Shown here: piece by piece, positions 28,664 through 37,454 of the stretch
Position numbering within the stretch: the stretch's first letter is position 1
How the letters are laid out: the number at the start of each line of letters is the position of its first letter
Assembly: GCF_002104995.1 (NCBI RefSeq)
Contig: NW_024468254.1
Span: forward strand, 310,001-374,000
DNA: 64,000 bases
Direction of reading: 5' to 3'
Source: Linderina pennispora
Taxonomy: Eukaryota; Kickxellomycota; Kickxellomycetes; Kickxellales; Kickxellaceae
The notes under the pieces: generated by a model
Seen by the model: the letters and a program-made list of their open reading frames with translations, nothing else
What the model was told of the DNA's origin: nothing
The model's database searches: none
Made by a program: the position numbers and the translations under genes

Positions 28664-30850
28664 CTAATCAGCGGCAGGCACCGCCTCCTGAGCAGCCGAT
28701 AGGCCTGTGGCAGCGGACCTACGAAAGTCGAACCGGGTCCTTCCTCCATCAAGAGCCCTGATATCGATGACACGCAGCTGGATATTGACGGTCACATCCG
28801 AATTTCTGAGAGCGAGTGACAGCATCCTCGTTTTGTAGCTTGGATCAATCTGGGCTGCTTCATGGCTCGTAACCAAGTACACATTGCACACGCTGCTTCC
28901 ATTATAAAGTCGATAGTATGTCTCGGCTGCCTCAGCGATGCCCAGCGCAATACGGTCCCTGGATGCGAATTTATAGTCGTTCACATCCCTCGTGTGTAGC
29001 TCATCCCAGTTGATCAGTTTCCCAGTGCAATGGATGATGATATCCTGGAGCTCAATAGCTGAAGGGACCATAGCTGTGATGAAGAACCCGATTCTGACTG
29101 CGGGGTCGCCTACGGTGTATAGGACAAAGTCCAAGCCGCGCATTGCATTAACGCCGTTCGCCTTAAGCGAGGTATCGTAGAATGCGAGTACACGCGCGTC
29201 TCCGGTCCAGCTATCTCTAGCATCGAGGATCTCGTCGTGTGTCTGTGGTGCCTTGGACTCCAGGCGCTGGGGTAGAATACGCTCAAAGTTCGGATCAGGT
29301 GCATTCTGTATGTTCCCTCGAAGAGCAGGACCAACCAGCCTAGCACCATTGCGGATCATGAAAACAATGCCTGCAAAGGCAACTCGCCCGTTATCGTCTT
29401 CATCCCCACCAAAAAGGGTTGCCACATCGCTAAACGGATCCTGGCCGCGAGGGAACACTTCGTGGAACGAAAAATATCCACGCCGGGGCGATGAAAAGGT
29501 GTAGCCGGTGCTATCACTAGCAGGCTGAACATGCGGATGGTTAGCAAATGGGATTCCGCCTCCTTTAATTACTGGCACACTCGTCACATGGATTGCATGA
29601 TAGACCCGGAATACGGCACATCGGTGGTTCAAATAGTTGGTGTCGAATACCGGGCTGCCTGTGTTCGGTTGGGTGATTACATCCAGTTCGTTGGGACCCG
29701 GGGCTGCCCATCTGCCGATCGCTCTACCATCAGGGCTGTTGTCCAATATCTCCAAGAAAGCATCGATTTCTGCGGGGAAGAAATCAGTGTGCCGCTTCAC
29801 TGTCTGGATTCTCTCCATGTCATCATCGTCCAAGTGGTCCAGGTCATATCTCTGTTTGAGATACTCATATGCCTCCTCCTGTTTCAGTACACGCGGGATA
29901 AAGGTTGGGACAAACAGCGGGGTACTGCCAGACATCTGTTCCATGTAGGCGTTGTTCTGCGGCGCACCAATGATAAAGAACCCCTGGCTCTTGAGCTCGT
30001 GAATGATGATCTGGACATCACGGTTGGAGATTTCAGCAGGTCCAAACACAGCATCGATGTTGTCAAAGAAAAAGAAAGGGCAGAGTGGCAGACTGGCCGT
30101 TTTCCCGTTACTGCTGACATCTGCCTTTCTGGCAATACAGAAGTTGAACAATCCATTCGCAAGCTTTGCAGCAAATGTGCGAACATTGGTTGTCGAAACC
30201 TCATCGATGTTCTGGAAGATCTCGCTGAATCCCTCATCACCGTAGAACCCGACAAACATTGCTTGCACCAGGTACGCAATTTTGGCTCCCCAGTCGGCTG
30301 CTGGCTGGCCGTCGACCAGAAACCCTCTGTAGTTGGCCCATTCGTTGCAGTTCCTGACAAAGACCACGCGTGCGTTGCTGTACTGCCGGATAATATGCGC
30401 TGCAATCTGGAGCATCAGGTAGCTCTTCCCATTGCCGCTACAACCAGAAAAAATCTTTTGGTTGTGCGTCAACTGGGTGCTTTGCATCCCTGCGCGAACT
30501 CGAGAAAGCGGCCTATTGTCAGTCTTACGAGACTGCTGTTGGCCTGGGTCCCTGGAAACGTGGTGATCAATTTCAGCTCTGAGCACATTCATGCTTGCGA
30601 GCCGAGTCACCATACAAAGTGTCGGCGCCGCGGCACCAGCCGGAATAGGATGTCTAATATCGGGCAGGTCAGCAATGTAGCTCGGAGTCTCTATGTTTGT
30701 ACTACTAAGTTTGTCGATTGTGCGGACAATGCTATCACTGCGCAAGCGAGCTTCTGTTTGGGTCCGAACCTCAGTCCTCCCAAGGCTTGCCGCCAGCCCT
30801 TGAATGAATCCGGATATCTGCCTGCTGCTGGGCTCCTCAGGCTGGTTCAT
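28664..30850 (-). CDS. Crinkler/RHS-like P-loop NTPase with degenerate nuclease-like C-terminus
   Basis: A 728-residue protein. A P-loop GCSGNGKS is at about 136-143 and a Walker B strand FFFFDNIDAVF at about 259-268. They are followed by FIIGAPQNNAY (sensor-like) and a helical lid with KQEEAYEYLKQRYDL. This order fits the STAND-like NTPase of Crinkler (CRN) and trypanosome RHS proteins. The last 200 residues contain LDFVLY and GFFITAMVP followed by helices, in the positions where CRN/RHS proteins carry a PD-(D/E)XK nuclease core. The usual QxT/ExK residue is not evident, so catalysis may be lost. No signal peptide is seen. An in-frame ATG at 30952 would add 34 residues. I prefer 30850 because the minus strand has TTATAA between the two. 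CRN assignment is by motif pattern only. Confidence 0.55.
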   Translation of the reverse strand: MNQPEEPSSRQISGFIQGLAASLGRTEVRTQTEARLRSDSIVRTIDKLSSTNIETPSYIADLPDIRHPIPAGAAAPTLCMVTRLASMNVLRAEIDHHVSRDPGQQQSRKTDNRPLSRVRAGMQSTQLTHNQKIFSGCSGNGKSYLMLQIAAHIIRQYSNARVVFVRNCNEWANYRGFLVDGQPAADWGAKIAYLVQAMFVGFYGDEGFSEIFQNIDEVSTTNVRTFAAKLANGLFNFCIARKADVSSNGKTASLPLCPFFFFDNIDAVFGPAEISNRDVQIIIHELKSQGFFIIGAPQNNAYMEQMSGSTPLFVPTFIPRVLKQEEAYEYLKQRYDLDHLDDDDMERIQTVKRHTDFFPAEIDAFLEILDNSPDGRAIGRWAAPGPNELDVITQPNTGSPVFDTNYLNHRCAVFRVYHAIHVTSVPVIKGGGIPFANHPHVQPASDSTGYTFSSPRRGYFSFHEVFPRGQDPFSDVATLFGGDEDDNGRVAFAGIVFMIRNGARLVGPALRGNIQNAPDPNFERILPQRLESKAPQTHDEILDARDSWTGDARVLAFYDTSLKANGVNAMRGLDFVLYTVGDPAVRIGFFITAMVPSAIELQDIIIHCTGKLINWDELHTRDVNDYKFASRDRIALGIAEAAETYYRLYNGSSVCNVYLVTSHEAAQIDPSYKTRMLSLALRNSDVTVNIQLRVIDIRALDGGRTRFDFRRSAATGLSAAQEAVPAAD

Positions 30851-31076
30851 GTCGAAAGTGGAATATAATAGGTACTGCCACAAGGGGTGTTGGGGGTTCA
30901 GGTTATAATAAAGAAGCTCGAGTGGTAAAGAAGAGAAAGGCATGCCTTGCATATAGCGTAGCGACCTTGGACGTTCTCAAAAGGGATGCAGACTGGCCAG
31001 CATGCATGAATTGACAACTACAATAATGGAGACGCCAATCGTTGTGTAATGATTGGTCGCTGGCATGACCCGGCGC

Positions 31077-33911
31077 CTATGTGCCTGGTGGGTCGAATCT
31101 GCGCCAAGCCGCCGGGGGCATGCGCGGTTTTGAGGGAACACTGAAGCGCTTTAGCTGCCGATGGTAGTTGATGTGTCGTAGCATAAGGTGGCTGCTATGG
31201 CTGGATGTCGCTTTGAGCGGTGTCTCCTTGCTGTCTGTAGGGGGCGCAACATGGCCAATGGCAATGGAATTGGAACTGAGGAAGTACCCCTTGACTTCGC
31301 CCAGAATCTTGTTGACAGCGTCATGGCTGGTACCTTCACTGCCGTTGCCAAACCTCCATTCGTAGATGCGACCCCGCGAAGCGATAAGTATCTTGGGGAC
31401 ATTGCTGTAGAGAAGTCTCCCAAATGGGTTTGGCGGAGGTTTTGTGTGTTCTGTTTTCAAAAACGACAGGGCGCGCACCATTGTCGAGCCAACCGTACCG
31501 GCTCTGAGAAGTGGGGGCTGTTCGCCAAGGTTCACTCTGATGCTGTCATCTGGAGCAATGTCCAATATCTTTCCCCAGCCGTCATTCCTGCCTATGAGCC
31601 CCTTGACGGCATCGATGTTGGTCGAGCATAGCAAGCGAACCGAATCTGGAACAGACCAGAACTCAGAACTCCCTTTGGGTCCTGCGGATGTGTAGCTGGC
31701 AAACTGCTGTGTGAACACGTACGGGGTCCATGGATATAGCGATGGCGAAATATACATCTTGCATGCCTCGACAACCAGCGTGCAGAGTCCAGTGCAGTGC
31801 CCAGTACATGTACACCAGGCAGGTGGGGCGCGAAAGAGTTGCGATTTGTTGCCCGAATCCAGTGGTGACCATCCTGTGGAGAAGGCATGCTCAAACCCAG
31901 CCTTGCTAGAAGGCTTCTTTGGCATCTGGATCTGTCTTTTGGCCACCTTTTGTTCACCTAGCGTAGGCTTTGGTTGCCCAGCTTGGGTATTCTGCTGGGC
32001 TACATCATGCTGCGGTTGTTCCTGTTGCCTATTCTGATTTGGGCGATGCCAAAGATGCAGGTGGCCTCTTCGCTGGGGTCTGGGCTGGTGTTCGCTCTGC
32101 TGCTGCTGCTGCTGGTGCTGCTGCTGGTGACGTGAAGTTTGTGGATTCGTAGAGAGTTGAGGGATTAGTGGCTGGAATGGTGAATAGCAGAGTGCAGTGG
32201 CAATTCCACGGATTTTGCTAGGAGATTCGTGGGACAAATTACAGGGGCTGCCGCCATCGTCTGTTACCACCATACTAGTAACCTCTTTGTATGCTGTAAG
32301 AAACAGCTGGAGAAGCCATATTGTCGTGCCCCATTGTATGTCGTACGACTGAAGGCTCTCGAGAAGCTCGTGGATGTCGTTGCCAATCGTGGCCTGGCGC
32401 TGGCACACCGACCAGAATGACTTGGCATCGGTTCCAATTCCGGCGATTTTGAAGCCATCATCGGTGCTCTGAGCTTCAGCAGGCGACTCACCGATGCCCT
32501 GCCCTGTGCCTACAGCATCCTTGCCTTTTATAATTCCCCACGCACGCTTTACATCTTCATCGCTGATATCTGCGAGCGCCAGGTTCAGCAAGACGATTGT
32601 CTCGCTGGACCGCTGGAGTTTATCGCCTAGCTCTGACTGAAGCTTCTTCAAGACTGAGCTGTATGCCGCCTGAACGCGTCCCTGGGCCTGGCGCTCCTCA
32701 CTCTCTTTGCTTCTTGTTTCGAGCTGATACATAGTATGGAAGACGTCATCGATGGCACTGTTGTTCACCTCGAGCATCGGGCCACTAAGGTGTGTGGACA
32801 GCCTGGTGAATGCGCCGATAATCAGGTATGCAGGAACAAACGCGATGCCGCCACAGAGAAGCATCGTGCGGATGCTGAGCAGTGACACCACGTACAGCAT
32901 CCGGGCCGCCGAGCATTCATCGGTGGTGATCAAGGAAACCAGCCTTCGCTCAAACAGTGCTGGGTGCTGGGTACAGCGCTGGTTAGAGGTGCGGTCGTCC
33001 TTGCCCCAAGACCGAAAACTAACGGGCTTCTTCGACAGCTCTGCCAGTAGATAGTACGTTCCGAAGCGGACCCATGGCTGGTGCTGGACACGAATCCGGT
33101 GCTTTGCCAGCGTCAGCATCTCGTAGTCGATGACTCGGGGGTTGTCGTTGCGTGGAGTGATCTTTTTGTCCTTCAACTTCCGTTCTGTGCTCCGAATCAA
33201 CCGGCCGAACCATCTCATGGTGCTCCAGGTATACCGTCCGATTGCAGGCAAGAGGTCAAAGATGAACAGCCTGGTAAGCACATGTATCCATTGCCAGAGC
33301 ACAATAACCTGAAGCCGCTTGGGCACATACTTGTTGAAGCACACAGCACCACGCAGGCTATCCATGTCAGTGTAGCCGCCAATATGCGCCAGCTCAAGCA
33401 ATGTGTCGCCGCTGCCGTCCTGAATGATCCCCATTATATCTTCTACAGTAACTAGATCGGTCCCGACGCAACCGGGCATGCCTTTGACGCCAGTGTTTTT
33501 CTTCAGCCGCTTGAGCAGTGCCTCTTTCGTGAGTTCGTAGCGGCAGGTATGGCACTCCTTGGTGCATGAATAGAGAAACACGTCAAAGTCCTGCTTGATG
33601 CTGTCCTCAAGCCATCTCAGAAACCTGTCCAGCGCTGGGCGTGCTATATCCAGCGGTGTTGTTGTCGCTTGGGCAATGGTGAAAATGAAAGCAATGACAG
33701 TGGGCACACCGCTTAGCAAGTCCATCTGGGTGATGTCCGGACCAGACTTTGCGTCTTTGCTAGATGCTCCGTCGCTGCCTACATCTGACCCGGTCGATAA
33801 TGCAGCAACTGTAGCACCGACAGCTGCAGCACCGACAACTGCAGCAGGGCTTAGTCCTGCTGCTGTTTCAACAATTGAAGGGAAAGCAGTATTGGGAAGT
33901 GCTGCTGACAT
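31077..33911 (-). CDS. large membrane protein of unknown family
   Basis: A 944-residue protein I do not recognise. The first 45 residues are Ala/Val-rich. A hydrophobic stretch GVPTVIAFIFTIAQ is near residue 70. Further likely membrane segments lie near 210-235 (VIVLWQWIHVLTRLFIFDLL) and 340-385 (MLYVVSLLSIRTMLL, then IAFVPAYLIIGAF). A Cys/His cluster (CTKECHTC) and a single ankyrin-like stretch (GDTLLELAHIGG) occur at about 110-190. A Gln/His-rich linker near 590-660 precedes a C-terminal domain that opens with a second cysteine cluster (WCTCTGHCTGLC). It is intronless and lies 226 bp upstream of the NTPase gene on the same strand. Partner, function and location are unknown. The length of the frame and clear domain-like hydrophobicity argue that it is real. 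Confidence 0.7.
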   Translation of the reverse strand: MSAALPNTAFPSIVETAAGLSPAAVVGAAAVGATVAALSTGSDVGSDGASSKDAKSGPDITQMDLLSGVPTVIAFIFTIAQATTTPLDIARPALDRFLRWLEDSIKQDFDVFLYSCTKECHTCRYELTKEALLKRLKKNTGVKGMPGCVGTDLVTVEDIMGIIQDGSGDTLLELAHIGGYTDMDSLRGAVCFNKYVPKRLQVIVLWQWIHVLTRLFIFDLLPAIGRYTWSTMRWFGRLIRSTERKLKDKKITPRNDNPRVIDYEMLTLAKHRIRVQHQPWVRFGTYYLLAELSKKPVSFRSWGKDDRTSNQRCTQHPALFERRLVSLITTDECSAARMLYVVSLLSIRTMLLCGGIAFVPAYLIIGAFTRLSTHLSGPMLEVNNSAIDDVFHTMYQLETRSKESEERQAQGRVQAAYSSVLKKLQSELGDKLQRSSETIVLLNLALADISDEDVKRAWGIIKGKDAVGTGQGIGESPAEAQSTDDGFKIAGIGTDAKSFWSVCQRQATIGNDIHELLESLQSYDIQWGTTIWLLQLFLTAYKEVTSMVVTDDGGSPCNLSHESPSKIRGIATALCYSPFQPLIPQLSTNPQTSRHQQQHQQQQQQSEHQPRPQRRGHLHLWHRPNQNRQQEQPQHDVAQQNTQAGQPKPTLGEQKVAKRQIQMPKKPSSKAGFEHAFSTGWSPLDSGNKSQLFRAPPAWCTCTGHCTGLCTLVVEACKMYISPSLYPWTPYVFTQQFASYTSAGPKGSSEFWSVPDSVRLLCSTNIDAVKGLIGRNDGWGKILDIAPDDSIRVNLGEQPPLLRAGTVGSTMVRALSFLKTEHTKPPPNPFGRLLYSNVPKILIASRGRIYEWRFGNGSEGTSHDAVNKILGEVKGYFLSSNSIAIGHVAPPTDSKETPLKATSSHSSHLMLRHINYHRQLKRFSVPSKPRMPPAAWRRFDPPGT

Positions 33912-34071
33912 GTCTAGATAGATGTATTATGACAAATAGGGTGAGTAAGGGGAAAGAGTAGAGGCAAGAGAGACTAGGCAGGGACTAATAGAAAACAAGT
34001 CTGAAGTGTAAGTCGTCAATCTCAGCATGCAAGGTGGGCTGAATAGTGCAACTAATCCAAGGACAGGGCAC

Positions 34072-34533
34072 CTATTCCTCCACAGGTGCGAACTGGAACA
34101 CGAACTCTGGGTCCTCCTTGTTAAAGCTCAAGCACCCGAGTCCATCAGGGTGCTTCTGGACCCGTACTTTGCTCTCTGGATCGTGCCAGCGCGAAAGTGT
34201 CATAACAGAGTAGAACTCTCTGTCCGAATGGAAGCGAATGCGGCTCTCTTTGCAGGGCGCGGTGTCAGACAGCACAACACTTTCGCTGCCCTTGCCGAAT
34301 ATCAAGTACTCATTCGTGTCTACAGTCTTGATGTGTGCAATGCTGTCCTCAATGCTGATATAAAAGTTGGCGCCGTCCGTGTAGTTGCCATTAGCACCGG
34401 TGACTGCAGACCCAGCAACGACAATGCGCCCAGTGTGCTCGACAGGAGAGAAATGGACGACTTGGGATTCGCCATCTTCCAGCTCACAGCCAGTAGCGCT
34501 AAGTATAGAGAAATATATATCTGCAGCAGACAT
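34072..34533 (-). CDS. small orphan protein, predicted beta-rich
   Basis: A 153-residue protein starting MSAADIYFSIL. It has alternating hydrophobic and polar residues (GRIVVAGSAV, ANFYISIEDSIAHI, EYLIFGKGSESVVL, FVFQFAPVEE), suggesting an all-beta fold such as a barrel or trefoil. No signal peptide, membrane segment or recognisable active site is present. The frame is open for ten codons further upstream without an ATG, so the start at 34533 is the only reasonable one. It is third in the same-strand block with the membrane protein and the NTPase-like gene, and divergent from PEX13. No function is assigned. Confidence 0.6.
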   Translation of the reverse strand: MSAADIYFSILSATGCELEDGESQVVHFSPVEHTGRIVVAGSAVTGANGNYTDGANFYISIEDSIAHIKTVDTNEYLIFGKGSESVVLSDTAPCKESRIRFHSDREFYSVMTLSRWHDPESKVRVQKHPDGLGCLSFNKEDPEFVFQFAPVEE

Positions 34534-34939
34534 CGCTAGTAGAGAAGAGGATAAGGAAGACAAACCCCCTCCTTTTTTTCTTCAGCAAACTGTCTTTTAT
34601 ATGTCGCCGACCTGCTCTTTCGCTTGCGGTGGCTGCGCAGCGAACAGGTGGCTCACGGCTCGCGACCGGCTTTGCCAGGAACATATTGCCAGCAACGGCA
34701 ACTCCCTGATGATCTCGAGCCGAGTCGGGCGAGCCACCACGGAGGTTGGTGACTATGCTGGCAAAGTGCGGGCCATTTATTGCGCCGCGATTTTTACATT
34801 TATCTTGCCGCCGGAGCCCAAGCATGCCGCACTGTTTTCACATGGACGTCTCACCGTCTCTTTCGCATCTAATACCTGCTCTAATTTTAATACTCTTGTC
34901 TAGACGCTATCTTTCTGTACTATTTTACATACCGATACA
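34534..34939. other. divergent promoter region of the orphan gene and PEX13
   Basis: About 400 bp shared by two divergent genes. On the + strand a 33-codon open frame (34842-34943, MDVSPSLSH...) ends in a TGA that overlaps the PEX13 ATG as ATGA. If transcribed, it would be an upstream ORF. Confidence 0.4.
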
Positions 34940-36179
34940 ATGAGCTCACCACCAAAGCCTTGGGAGCAGGGAGGGGCTGCACTGGCTACCTCGGCAGACA
35001 GCACAGCAGTGGGGCCGGCAGAAGGAGCAGCGCCGGCGCTCCCTGCAACATCAGCGACAGATGCGGGTAAGCGACCAGACCACAGTGTGCCAGAGGCGCT
35101 GATCTGAAGCCAACAGGTGCTAAACTCATTTTGTGTGTACAGGTGTGATGGGTGGCGGTACGGCGAATCCACAGCCAGCCATGGCCAGCGGCTATAACAG
35201 CATGGGTATGGGCAGCTACGGCGGGATGGGCAGCTACGGCGGCTACGGCGGAATGGGTAGCTATGGCATGGGCGGCTATGGTGGCTACGGCGGCATGGGC
35301 GGCTATGGGATGGGCGGTTACGGAATGGGCGGTTACGGCATGGGCGGCTATGGCATGGGTGGGTATGGCATGAACGGGTACGGCATGAACCAGATGGGCC
35401 AGCAGGGGCCAATGTCGCTGACGCAAAAGCTGGATGCCTCGACACGCAGCACATTCCAGCTGGTGGAGTCTCTCGTGGGCGCGTTTGGCGGGTTTGCGCG
35501 GATGCTTGAGTCGACATACTTTGCTACGCACTCGTCCTTCATGGCGGTCCTGGGCGTGATGGACCAGTTCGGCATGCTGCGCAACTCGCTGACGCGTGCG
35601 GTTGGCTCGACATTTGCGTACGACGGGTTCCGCAAGCTGATCTCCAAGGCCACAGGCAGGCCGATGAGCGTCAACAAGAGCGATCTGGATGCGGGCAATT
35701 TCGCCGAGTACGAGAAGCGCTCGCGCATCAGCAAGCGCAAGCTGCTCATGTTCTTCGCTGTCATTATTGGGCTGCCCTACCTGATGACAAAGGCGATTCG
35801 GTCGATTGCTGCGCGGCAGCGGCGGCTGACTGCAGAGCAAGTGAATGTCGGTGCCCAGCCGGGGATGGCGCCGAATATGCGGGCGGTAGGCATGGAGTTT
35901 GCGCAGGCGCAGTACGACTTTAATGGCGAGTCCAAGGCGGAGCTGAGCTTCAAGCGCGGGGACGTGGTTGCGGTGCAGAGCAAGGTGGATATCTGGGGCA
36001 AGCCCAGCGAGTGGTGGCGCGGGTCGACGCAGGACGGGCGCGAGGGACTGTTCCCAGCCAACTACGTCGGCGTGATCAAGCCTGGGCAGAACCCGCAGGC
36101 AATTGTGGCGAGCTCTGCGGCGGTCGCGCAGCAGGCTATCAGCCCAGCCGAGTTCCAAAAGGTCGAAGCGACCCTGTAA
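34940..36179 (+). CDS. PEX13: peroxin 13, peroxisomal import docking protein
   Basis: Spliced from 34940-35066 and 35143-36179; the 76-nt intron has GTAAGC donor, GCTAAAC branch and ACAG acceptor. The product is 387 residues. It is an integral peroxisomal membrane protein that docks receptors Pex5 and Pex7 with Pex14. Exon 1 supplies MSSPPKPWE, the typical Pro-Trp start of Pex13. Then come a long Gly-Tyr-Met repeat (about 55-125), the Peroxin-13 N domain (FQLVESLVGAFGGFARMLEST), a membrane segment (MFFAVIIGLPYLMTKAI), and a C-terminal SH3 domain (AQYDFNGESKAELSF, then WWRGST and GLFPANYV). Alternative starts inside exon 2 would drop the conserved N-terminus. It is followed at 186 bp by MIS12 on the same strand. 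Confidence 0.93.
35190..35395 (+). repeat. imperfect GGC/TAC/GGN repeat encoding Gly-Tyr-Met
   Basis: About 200 bases of repeated GGC-TAT/TAC-GGC and ATGGGC units in PEX13 encode a Gly-Tyr-Gly-Met low-complexity segment. Gly-Tyr repeats in Pex13 are known to build the phase-like conduit of the peroxisomal import pore. This region also creates a long antisense open frame that is not a gene. Confidence 0.75.
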
Positions 36180-36364
36180 TAACAGTTCTATTGAAGCCTT
36201 CATGTCGTGAATACCACTGCCAGAGCCAAGCGAAAAATGGCCGAGTTCTTGGTGCTGTTGATCGCAAGATATAATTCGTGGAGCCTGCTGTTCAGGCGCT
36301 GAGCGCGTCTGTTGTCTCTTCATTTTGCACCAGTTCTTTTTCGCCCTTTTTAAATTCTCTTGAA

Positions 36365-37279
36365 ATGTCTGCTGTGGACGTGTCCAATGTCGAGCTAGTA
36401 GTTGCCGCAGCCACTGCACAGAGCACAGCCCAGCCACTGCCAGCAGCAGAAGGCACTATGGAGGTAGACAGCACAGCTAGCAGCTCAGCAGCCGCAGCGC
36501 CATTGCAGGCTGAAACACCCAGTGCACCACGCGGAGCGGCGCCCGACCGACACGTGTCGCCGCGGTTCAAATGCGTGTACCCGCCCAGCGAGAAGACGCA
36601 GAGCCTGATAGTTGAGCACTTTGGATTCCTACCAGTCTCGTTCATCGACGAGATAATCAACGCAGCGAACGAGACGATATACCGGGCAACCGATGCGCTG
36701 TGCAAGTTTGTGGAGACCGAGCAGGGCAGCGGCGAGGCAACCAGCCAGGCGATCAACAAAGCCGAGACGATGCTGGAGCACGCGGTCGACAAGAACTTTG
36801 ACAAGTTCGAGCTCTACGCGCTGCGCAACCTGTTCAATATCCCAGCCGGCCTTGAGCACCACGTTGTGCTACCGCACCACACACAGGATACGCCCGACGA
36901 GTACACAGACGAAGCGCTGCTGGACAAGGAGCTGGGGGACGTGCGGCGACAGATTGTGGCCAACAATATGATGCGGGCAAGGCTGGCGCGCGATACGGCG
37001 CTGGTCGAGAAGCGGGTGGTCAAGCTGAGATCGCTTAACGAGCAGATCCATATTGGCGAGATTGCGAACCGAGAGCTGAAGGGCGAGGGTCCAGAGAGCG
37101 TGGCTGCGGTGCGCGAGAAGGTTGACCAGCTCAGACAGATCCTCGAGCAGCTGGATCTGGATGTGCTGAGCAAGATGGACGCCATCAATGAGCCAGCCGG
37201 TCGCGATGTGTACCTAGCAAAGCTTACAGACATGCAGGTCTCGCGCTGGGAGCAGGGGCAGCAGGAGCAGGAGGCGTAG
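36365..37279 (+). CDS. MIS12: Mis12/Mtw1 kinetochore subunit
   Basis: A 304-residue subunit of the Mis12 (MIND) complex, which links the inner centromere to the Ndc80 microtubule coupler. The first 62 residues are Ala/Ser-rich and disordered. The Mis12 domain begins near residue 80 with SLIVEHFGFLPVSFIDEIINAAN, then AVDKNFDKFELYALRNLFNIP, both close to family signatures. Two long coiled helices follow (about 185-290). The ATG at 36365 is the first that is preceded by a plausible leader; an earlier in-frame non-ATG extension is not used. It lies between PEX13 and VAM7, all on the + strand with short gaps. NNF1, its complex partner, is in the same window. Confidence 0.88.
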   Translation: MSAVDVSNVELVVAAATAQSTAQPLPAAEGTMEVDSTASSSAAAAPLQAETPSAPRGAAPDRHVSPRFKCVYPPSEKTQSLIVEHFGFLPVSFIDEIINAANETIYRATDALCKFVETEQGSGEATSQAINKAETMLEHAVDKNFDKFELYALRNLFNIPAGLEHHVVLPHHTQDTPDEYTDEALLDKELGDVRRQIVANNMMRARLARDTALVEKRVVKLRSLNEQIHIGEIANRELKGEGPESVAAVREKVDQLRQILEQLDLDVLSKMDAINEPAGRDVYLAKLTDMQVSRWEQGQQEQEA

Positions 37280-37454
37280 AAGAGAGTATCAATAAACGGT
37301 GAAATTTGAGTGCAGGTGTTTGATGCCGTGGCTGGCTGACCTGAGCAAGCGAAGCGTGTTGATGTTTTTTCTTTCTATTTGAAACACACCTTGACTTTGG
37401 CACCAACAGTGTTCATTCCTGCTTCAGCACAATTTCAGCACAGTCTTTCGCGAT

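Noticed and set aside
29531-30868. Plus-strand open frame of 445 codons opposite the Crinkler-like gene
   Set aside because: It runs antisense to a protein with clear NTPase motifs, and has no domain features of its own.
34986-36437. Minus-strand open frame of 483 codons opposite PEX13
   Set aside because: It results from the Gly-Tyr-Met repeat and the GC-rich SH3 region on the sense strand. The translated sequence is Ala/His low complexity and without any domain.
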